Assembly: GCA_027488115.1 (NCBI GenBank)
Contig: JAIYCG010000026.1
Coordinates: 1-64,000 of the forward strand
Source: Comamonadaceae bacterium
Lineage (GTDB): Bacteria; Pseudomonadota; Gammaproteobacteria; Burkholderiales; Burkholderiaceae_C
DNA: 64,000 nt
Reading direction: 5' to 3'
Shown: one piece after another, positions 58,236 through 64,000 of the stretch
Numbering within the stretch: the stretch's first letter is position 1
Layout: each line of letters opens with the position of its first letter
Program-made: the position numbers and the translations under genes
Notes under the pieces: model-generated
Database searches by the model: none
What the model was told of the DNA's origin: nothing
Seen by the model: the letters and a program-made list of their open reading frames with translations, nothing else

Positions 58236-59317
58236 GCCTTTTTCGCAGGTGCTTTGGCGGCTGGGGCTTTGGAGTGCTTTTCGATCAATTCGCGTGCTGA
58301 ATCGATCAGCTTGCGTCCGTCGAAGCCGCGCTTGTTCATGTCCTCAATCCATTCAACCTCGAGGGCACGCGACTTGCGGCGGAACTCTTGAGCTTCTACT
58401 GGACCCACAGTAAAGATGGTGTTGTTGCGGTCGGTGGCTGATTTGCGGCCAGGCACATCGCCTTCTTGTTGAACCTTGCCCAACCAGCCTGAAGTTTCAA
58501 TACCACTGTTGTTGTCGATGATCTTTTTCAGATCAGGTGGCAGTGAGTTGTATTTGGCTTTGTTCATGGCCATCACAAATGTGGTGGTGTACAAGCAGCC
58601 GCCAGCAGGGTCAAACTCGGCATGGAACTTGGTGAGTTCGTTGACCTTCACGGCGGGCACGACTTCCCAAGGAATGACGGCGCCATTGATGGTACCTTTT
58701 GACAGCGCATCGGGTATGCCAGGCAAGGGCATGCCAACAGGAATAGCACCCAGAGCGCCCATCAACTTGGTCACTTGGCGTGTTGGGGCGCGCATTTTCA
58801 AGCCCTTCATGTCGGCCACACTTTTCACTGGTTTGTCGACCGTGTGAATGGCACCAGGGCCATGAACTTGCAAGGCAATTAAGTGAGTTTCCTTGAACTC
58901 ATCGGGTGCCATGGTTTGCACATATTCCCAGTAGGCTTTGGATGTCGCTTCAGCATTGGTCATCATGAAGGGCAACTCAAAAACTTCAACTCTGGGGAAA
59001 CGGCCCGCTGTATTGCCAGGCAAAGTCCAAACTACGTCAACCACGCCATCCCGAACTTGGTCGTACAACTGAACAGGTGTGCCACCCAATTGCATAGCGG
59101 GGTAAGCTTCAAATTTGATTCGACCGCCAGACTCTTGTTCGACTTTGTTCATCCATGCTTTGTGCATGTTGAGCCACACATTGGACTGGGGGGCCATGAA
59201 AGTGTGAAACTTCAGGGTGACTGTTTGCTGTGCGAAGCCTGTAATGGCTGGCGCTGCGATGGCAGCTACTGCACCAGACTTCAAAAGTGAGCGACGTTTG
59301 ATCATGAGGGTCTCCAA
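58232..59317 (-). CDS. TRAP transporter substrate-binding protein (DctP)
   Basis: LKFHTFMAPQSNVWLNMHKAWMNKVEQESGGRIKFEAYPAMQLGGTPVQLYDQVRDGVVDVVWTLPG. Confidence 0.93.
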   Translation of the reverse strand: METLMIKRRSLLKSGAVAAIAAPAITGFAQQTVTLKFHTFMAPQSNVWLNMHKAWMNKVEQESGGRIKFEAYPAMQLGGTPVQLYDQVRDGVVDVVWTLPGNTAGRFPRVEVFELPFMMTNAEATSKAYWEYVQTMAPDEFKETHLIALQVHGPGAIHTVDKPVKSVADMKGLKMRAPTRQVTKLMGALGAIPVGMPLPGIPDALSKGTINGAVIPWEVVPAVKVNELTKFHAEFDPAGGCLYTTTFVMAMNKAKYNSLPPDLKKIIDNNSGIETSGWLGKVQQEGDVPGRKSATDRNNTIFTVGPVEAQEFRRKSRALEVEWIEDMNKRGFDGRKLIDSARELIEKHSKAPAAKAPAKKA

Positions 59318-59368
59318 ATAACGATGTCTGAATGGTAACGGAACAAAGCCCCCAAAAGAGGCTTCAAC

Positions 59369-60688
59369 TTAAGCAACGTATTGAATCAACCACAGGGAAA
59401 TCCCGGGGAAGAACAGCAAAAGGGTGGTCCGAATGGTGTCACTGATGAGGAAGGGCATGACGCCCTTGTAACTTTCAGAAATGGGCACATCCTTGGCCAT
59501 GCTGTTCACTACGTAAACATTCAGGCCAACAGGCGGCGCCAGCATACCAAAACCTACAGTCATGAGCACCATGATGCCGAACCATATGGCAGTAGGCTCC
59601 TTGGCCATGCCAAAGTCTAGGCCCATGATCATGGGGAAGAAAATAGGAATTGTCAGCAAAATCATGCTGAGTTCGTCCATCACGGCGCCTAGCACCACAT
59701 AAAACAGCAAGATGGCTGTAACGACCATCAAGGGTGCGAGTCCCCAGCTGCTAACGACAGCGGCCAATTGATTGGGGACTTGGGTTAATGCCAATGAGGA
59801 GTTCATGACATCGGCGCCAATGAAAATCATGAAAATCATGGCCGAACTTTCAGCCGTTGCATAGAAGCACACTTTGAACTTGGTCCAAGTGATTTCTCGC
59901 TTTAGCAAGGCTGCCACAAAAGTTGAAGCTGCACCCACTCCAGCGCCTTCAGTGGGGGTAAAGTAGCCCCCGTAAATGCCACCAAACACGATGACAAAAA
60001 TGGTTGCAATGGGCGCAATACCTGAAAGAGCGGCCATTGAAAATTTCTCGATGTTGTCGTCCACTTCGGGGGCTTGTCCGGGAACCACGCGCACATAAAT
60101 GGCGATGGCAACCATGTAGCCCAACATGGCAATGATGCCTGGCACCATGGCAGCTGCAAACAATTTGGCGATGTTTTGTTCCGTCAAAATGGCATAAATG
60201 ACCAAGGGAACTGAAGGTGGAATCAGAATACCCAAGGTGCCACCTGCGGCCAAAGTGCCAGTCGATAGACGGCCCGAATAGCCGTGTCTTTTCATTTCCG
60301 GCAAAGCGACGCCTGTGATGGTGGCTGCTGTTGCAACGGAGGAGCCGCAGATGGATCCAAAAGCGGCACTGGCTAAAACAGCGGCCATGGCCAAACCGCC
60401 TTTAAAGCGCCCCATGACGCTGGCTGCAAATTGGAACAAGGCTTTGCTGATGCCGCCCTGAGTTGCAAAGTGACCCATCAAAATAAACAAGGGAATGACT
60501 GACAAGTCATAACTTGCAAATCGAGCGAAGGCCAAGTTGTTGAGAAAGCTTGAGTAAGGCCCCCAGCCGGTTTGAATCAGATAGCCCAAAGTACCCGCTG
60601 CAAACATGGCAACAGCAATGGGGACTCGAATGGCCATGAGAACGAGCATGGCACCAAAAATAATCAAACACAGTGTGAGCGCATTCAT
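59369..60688 (-). CDS. TRAP transporter large permease (DctM)
   Basis: 439-aa multi-TM; GSICGSSVATAATITGVALPEMKRHGYSGRLSTGTLAAGGTLGILIPPSVPLVIYA. Confidence 0.95.
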   Translation of the reverse strand: MNALTLCLIIFGAMLVLMAIRVPIAVAMFAAGTLGYLIQTGWGPYSSFLNNLAFARFASYDLSVIPLFILMGHFATQGGISKALFQFAASVMGRFKGGLAMAAVLASAAFGSICGSSVATAATITGVALPEMKRHGYSGRLSTGTLAAGGTLGILIPPSVPLVIYAILTEQNIAKLFAAAMVPGIIAMLGYMVAIAIYVRVVPGQAPEVDDNIEKFSMAALSGIAPIATIFVIVFGGIYGGYFTPTEGAGVGAASTFVAALLKREITWTKFKVCFYATAESSAMIFMIFIGADVMNSSLALTQVPNQLAAVVSSWGLAPLMVVTAILLFYVVLGAVMDELSMILLTIPIFFPMIMGLDFGMAKEPTAIWFGIMVLMTVGFGMLAPPVGLNVYVVNSMAKDVPISESYKGVMPFLISDTIRTTLLLFFPGISLWLIQYVA

Positions 60689-61197
60689 GCCGAGGCTCCT
60701 TCAGAGCTTGTGAACTTGTCGCCCAACAAGGCTTGTGCCAATGCGATGGCGGCACTGAGAGCCAAAGGGGGCGTCATGGCGGCAAAAACGATCCACTCTG
60801 GAAAGCCGAGCATCATAGAGCCCGACTGAGAAACCCATGCGTTCATTCCGCCTAAGTAAGTCCGCCAAGCGAGCAATGCAAAGGTGGCGGCCATGAACAA
60901 AGCGCCAAGTCTGTCGAGTTGGACGATGGTTGCCTCACTGGCCTTGGCCGTGAAAAAGTCGACAATGATATTGGCTTTTTTCAGCTGACACAGTGGCATG
61001 AACAGCGCGATGGCGGCCCCTGTGGCAACACCCGTTAGTTCAAAATCGCCCACAATGGTTTGGCCCGATGTGTTTCGACCGATGAGGCTATAACAAGTCA
61101 TCAAGGTGATGAACGTTAACAAGGCCCCCGAAAGAATGCTGCAAAACTTGGCAAGTGATTCAAGTATTTTCAATGTCGACTCCCAATCAAGGGGCAT
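60685..61197 (-). CDS. TRAP transporter small permease (DctQ)
   Basis: 4-TM-type DctQ; overlaps dctM start. Confidence 0.9.
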   Translation of the reverse strand: MPLDWESTLKILESLAKFCSILSGALLTFITLMTCYSLIGRNTSGQTIVGDFELTGVATGAAIALFMPLCQLKKANIIVDFFTAKASEATIVQLDRLGALFMAATFALLAWRTYLGGMNAWVSQSGSMMLGFPEWIVFAAMTPPLALSAAIALAQALLGDKFTSSEGASA

Positions 61198-61219
61198 TGA
61201 ACCCCTTTTTACTGTCTAT

Positions 61220-61924
61220 TTACTTTGCTGGGTCAACTTTAACCGTTAACGTCCCTAAGCCAGCAACGTGGCCAACTAAAGTATCGCCAGCCACCACAGC
61301 AGCCACACCTTCAGGTGTGCCTGTGTAAATCAAATCGCCGGGTTGCAACTCCCAAGCTGCCGACAAATGTTCAATGGTTTCTGCCACATTCCAAATGAGC
61401 TTGGCCACATTGCTGCTTTGGCGAACGGTGCCATTGACCAAGACATCTAAGTCCGCGTGGTTGACATCGCCAGCTTTTTCGATGGGGGTAATGGGTCCAA
61501 TAGGGGCTGAATGGTCAAATGCTTTGCCGATGCACCAAGGACGGCCCTGCTTCTTCATGTCGTTTTGCAAATCACGACGCGTCATGTCCAGACCCACGGC
61601 ATAACCGAAGATGTGTTTTTCGGCATCTGCTGCTTTGATGTTTCTGCCGCCGGTGCCAATTGCAACAACGAGTTCAATTTCATGATGGAAATTCTGAGTC
61701 AAGCTGGGGTAAGGCATGTGGCCAGTCTCACCTTCGTTCACAACCACCAACGCGTCAGTCGGTTTGAGAAAGAAGAAAGGCGGCTCGCGGCCTGTGAAAC
61801 CCATTTCCTTGGCGTGCTCTTCGTAATTGCGGCCAACGCAATAGATGCGGCGCGCGGGGTAACGTTCGGCTCTTCCCAATACAGGGACAGAAACCACGGG
61901 AGCGGGAGAGAAAACAAAGTCCAT
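61220..61924 (-). CDS. Fumarylacetoacetate hydrolase family, fumarylpyruvate hydrolase-like
   Basis: RYPARRIYCVGRNYEEHAKEMGFTGREPPFFFLKPTDAL; NFHHEIELVVAIGTGGRNI; GDLIYTGTPEGVA. Confidence 0.9.
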   Translation of the reverse strand: MDFVFSPAPVVSVPVLGRAERYPARRIYCVGRNYEEHAKEMGFTGREPPFFFLKPTDALVVVNEGETGHMPYPSLTQNFHHEIELVVAIGTGGRNIKAADAEKHIFGYAVGLDMTRRDLQNDMKKQGRPWCIGKAFDHSAPIGPITPIEKAGDVNHADLDVLVNGTVRQSSNVAKLIWNVAETIEHLSAAWELQPGDLIYTGTPEGVAAVVAGDTLVGHVAGLGTLTVKVDPAK

Positions 61925-61968
61925 AACAGCCTTTCAAGCAAAATAATTTGACACACTCAAATTGAATT

Positions 61969-61988
61969 TTCATAAGTATACTTATGAA
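61969..61988. promoter_or_regulatory. 20-bp perfect palindrome, candidate MarR operator
   Basis: TTCATAAGTATACTTATGAA in the divergent gap between the FAH gene and marR. Confidence 0.75.
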
Positions 61989-62025
61989 TTGACGAGTCCG
62001 TCACCAACTTATCGATGATAGTCGC

Positions 62026-62469
62026 ATGAAAAAGAGTTTTGATTTTGCGAAGGCACCCGGCCATTTGGTGCGGCGTGCTCAACAAATTGCGGTGGCCTTG
62101 TTCATGGCTGAATTGGCCGCTGAAGATGTAACACCTGTTCAATTTGCCATCTTGAATGCTGTGATGGACACCCCGGGCATCGATCAAATTACGCTGGCGG
62201 GTCGCGTGGCGTTTGATGCCGCAACCTCGGGATCGGTCATTGGCCGGTTAGAAATCAAGGGATGGATCAAGCGTGAACCGCATCAAGTTGATCGCCGAAG
62301 AAAGCTTTTGTGGCTAACACCCGCAGGCCAAGCCGCCACACTTCAAATGAAAACTGCCGTGGAGCGTGTTCAAGAGAATTTATTGAAACCACTGAGTCAA
62401 GAGGAGGCCCAACATTTGTTGGGCTTGCTGTCTAAGTTGGTGGCAGGGCACGAGCTAGAGGCCCCTTGA
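62026..62469 (+). CDS. MarR family transcriptional regulator
   Basis: VQFAILNAVMDTPGIDQITLAGRVAFDAATSGSVIGRLEIKGWIKREPHQVDRRRKLLWLTPAGQ. Confidence 0.92.
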   Translation: MKKSFDFAKAPGHLVRRAQQIAVALFMAELAAEDVTPVQFAILNAVMDTPGIDQITLAGRVAFDAATSGSVIGRLEIKGWIKREPHQVDRRRKLLWLTPAGQAATLQMKTAVERVQENLLKPLSQEEAQHLLGLLSKLVAGHELEAP

Positions 62470-62526
62470 ATTTCGTGTGATGGCTTTTTCGTTCATGCAA
62501 GTGGGCTGCAAAAAGCCAGATCTAAT

Positions 62527-62826
62527 TTAGCTTTTGTAGGTCAGCACAAAATGTTCAACGACGGGAGGCGCTGCAAAGAAGGGTCCCACGATAGCGCGCC
62601 ATTCAGTGAACAAAGGTGATTCCCTGAAGCCGACTGTGTGATCTTCTAGGGTGTTCCAAAAAATTTGCAAAATGAAACGATCGGGGCTTTCGACACCCTT
62701 GTTGACTTTTGCGCCCTGAAAGCCCTTGGCTCTAGAGATTACGGTTTGAAGTCCGCGTGCAATGGCCTCTTCAAATTCAGCTTCGTGGCCGGGCTTGATG
62801 CGAATGTCTGCTAATTCAAGAATCAT
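62527..62826 (-). CDS. Antibiotic biosynthesis monooxygenase (ABM/Dabb-like) family protein
   Basis: ILELADIRIKPGHEAEFEEAIARGLQTVISRAKGFQGAKVNKGVESPDRFILQIFWNTLEDH. Confidence 0.85.
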   Translation of the reverse strand: MILELADIRIKPGHEAEFEEAIARGLQTVISRAKGFQGAKVNKGVESPDRFILQIFWNTLEDHTVGFRESPLFTEWRAIVGPFFAAPPVVEHFVLTYKS

Positions 62827-62872
62827 GATGGTCCTAGGTTTAAAAAAAAATTATAAATTGGATGAAATGAAA

Positions 62873-64000
62873 TCAAAGTCTGCGTAGCTTGGCAACCCAC
62901 ATAACCAGTGCCACAAACGCAAAGCTCACTGTGCACAATGCAAAACTGCTGGTGATCCAAAAAGTACTAACCTCTGGCCGACTTTCTAGTGCTCCCCATC
63001 CAAGGTAAGCCCAAATGTAAGCTCCCCAAAGACCCACTCCCCAAAGCATGATGCTGTAGATGATCAATGGCATGAGGGTTATTTTGTAACACCTCAAAAT
63101 AAATGCGCACACCGCTTGAATTGAATCGAACAGATGATAAATGGCGACCCATCCTAGGACAGAAGCAGCAGCCAGAGCAACGGCAGCATCGACTGTGAAT
63201 AATGCGGCCAGAGCGTCTTTGCCTAATGCCAAGACAGTGCCTAAAAACATGGCAAGTAACAGTGTCAGCTGAAGTCCTGTATAGGCAGCCTTTTCGGCCA
63301 GGCGAGGTTCGTTAGCCCCAATCCAAAAGCCAACCCGCGCACTGCAAGCAATGCCAAGAGACAGCGGAACCATGTAAAGCAAAGTTGCAACGCTCGATGC
63401 AATTTGGTGGCTGGCCGCAGCGACCACGCCCTGTCTAGAAATAAACAGCGCCATCAAGGTGAAGGCAGTGACCTCTACCAGCAAAGACAAGGCAGCAGGA
63501 ATTCCCATTCGCAAAAAATTTTGAAGTATTTTCCAATTGGGGGGTTCTAAGGGCTTCCATATTTGAAACTCTTGGTAAAGCTTTTGATGTCGCAAGAAAT
63601 AGATGCCCATCAGCATGAGCCAGGTATTCACCACCAAGGTTGCCCATGCGCATCCCACCAGGCCTTGCGCCTGCATGCCCCAGCCGCCCAATGTGAACAA
63701 AATGGAAAGAGGAATTTTAAGACCCAATGAAGCAATTTGAAGTGCAGTGACCAAGAAGGGCATGCCTAAGCTTTGGTTCAGTGTTGAATACATCCGAAAC
63801 AGCAAGGAGGGGCCGACGGCAATGGCCAGAACCTGCAAATATTCGCGAACATCATTTTGTAAAACTTCTGGAACACCCGTGGCATTCAGCCAAGGCTCTG
63901 GGAAGAGCAGGGCCAAGGTACCTATAAAAATCACACTCAAACACAAGTACAAGGCTTGACGGACTGACTGACCCAGCGTGGCGTGAGAGCCTGCGCCTCG
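62873..64000 (-). CDS. MATE family efflux transporter, partial (frame stays open to the window edge)
   Basis: Multi-TM; GMPFLVTALQIASLGLKIPLSILF, ACSARVGFWIGANEPRLAEKAAYTG; upstream codons continue in frame to 64000. Confidence 0.9.
   Translation of the reverse strand, partial: RGAGSHATLGQSVRQALYLCLSVIFIGTLALLFPEPWLNATGVPEVLQNDVREYLQVLAIAVGPSLLFRMYSTLNQSLGMPFLVTALQIASLGLKIPLSILFTLGGWGMQAQGLVGCAWATLVVNTWLMLMGIYFLRHQKLYQEFQIWKPLEPPNWKILQNFLRMGIPAALSLLVEVTAFTLMALFISRQGVVAAASHQIASSVATLLYMVPLSLGIACSARVGFWIGANEPRLAEKAAYTGLQLTLLLAMFLGTVLALGKDALAALFTVDAAVALAAASVLGWVAIYHLFDSIQAVCAFILRCYKITLMPLIIYSIMLWGVGLWGAYIWAYLGWGALESRPEVSTFWITSSFALCTVSFAFVALVMWVAKLRRL

Noticed and set aside
62492-62519. GGCTTTTT...AAAAAGCC as a terminator between marR and the ABM gene
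   Set aside because: Only an 8-bp AT-rich stem with a large loop and no proper T tract; not strong enough to call

Overview
This 64 kb window looks like betaproteobacterial chromosome (Comamonadaceae-like, judged from gene content and protein sequences; not verified by search). Housekeeping blocks (dnaK 5' end, grpE, FKBP; rpoD, dnaG) flank a very dense aromatic/lignin-derived catabolic region. The catabolic region includes: (1) a feruloyl-CoA synthase cluster with SDR, crotonase and amidohydrolase, resembling the CoA-dependent beta-oxidative hydroxycinnamate route; (2) an uncharacterised minus-strand operon (13.8-21.2 kb) with an extradiol-type VOC protein, FAH hydrolase, nitroreductase, TAT-lipoprotein amidohydrolase and a duplicated Bug-receptor + NTF2-like module; (3) a VanA-like Rieske oxygenase; (4) a protocatechuate 4,5-cleavage set (galD/prpF, ligJ, ligK, ligI, ligA, ligB, ligC); (5) a TRAP transporter plus shikimate dehydrogenase, a split QuiC-like pair and an AKR; (6) UbiD decarboxylase plus a TAT-exported IorAB-like molybdo-hydroxylase; (7) a soxXYZA cluster with a variant SoxY carrier arm and no SoxB nearby; (8) orphan PaaZ; (9) a yybP-ykoY-type Mn riboswitch upstream of a TerC protein; (10) a MarR/TRAP/fumarylpyruvate-hydrolase-like unit. 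No tRNA, rRNA, CRISPR array, transposase or integrase was recognised. All family calls come from reading protein motifs by eye; no database search was run.
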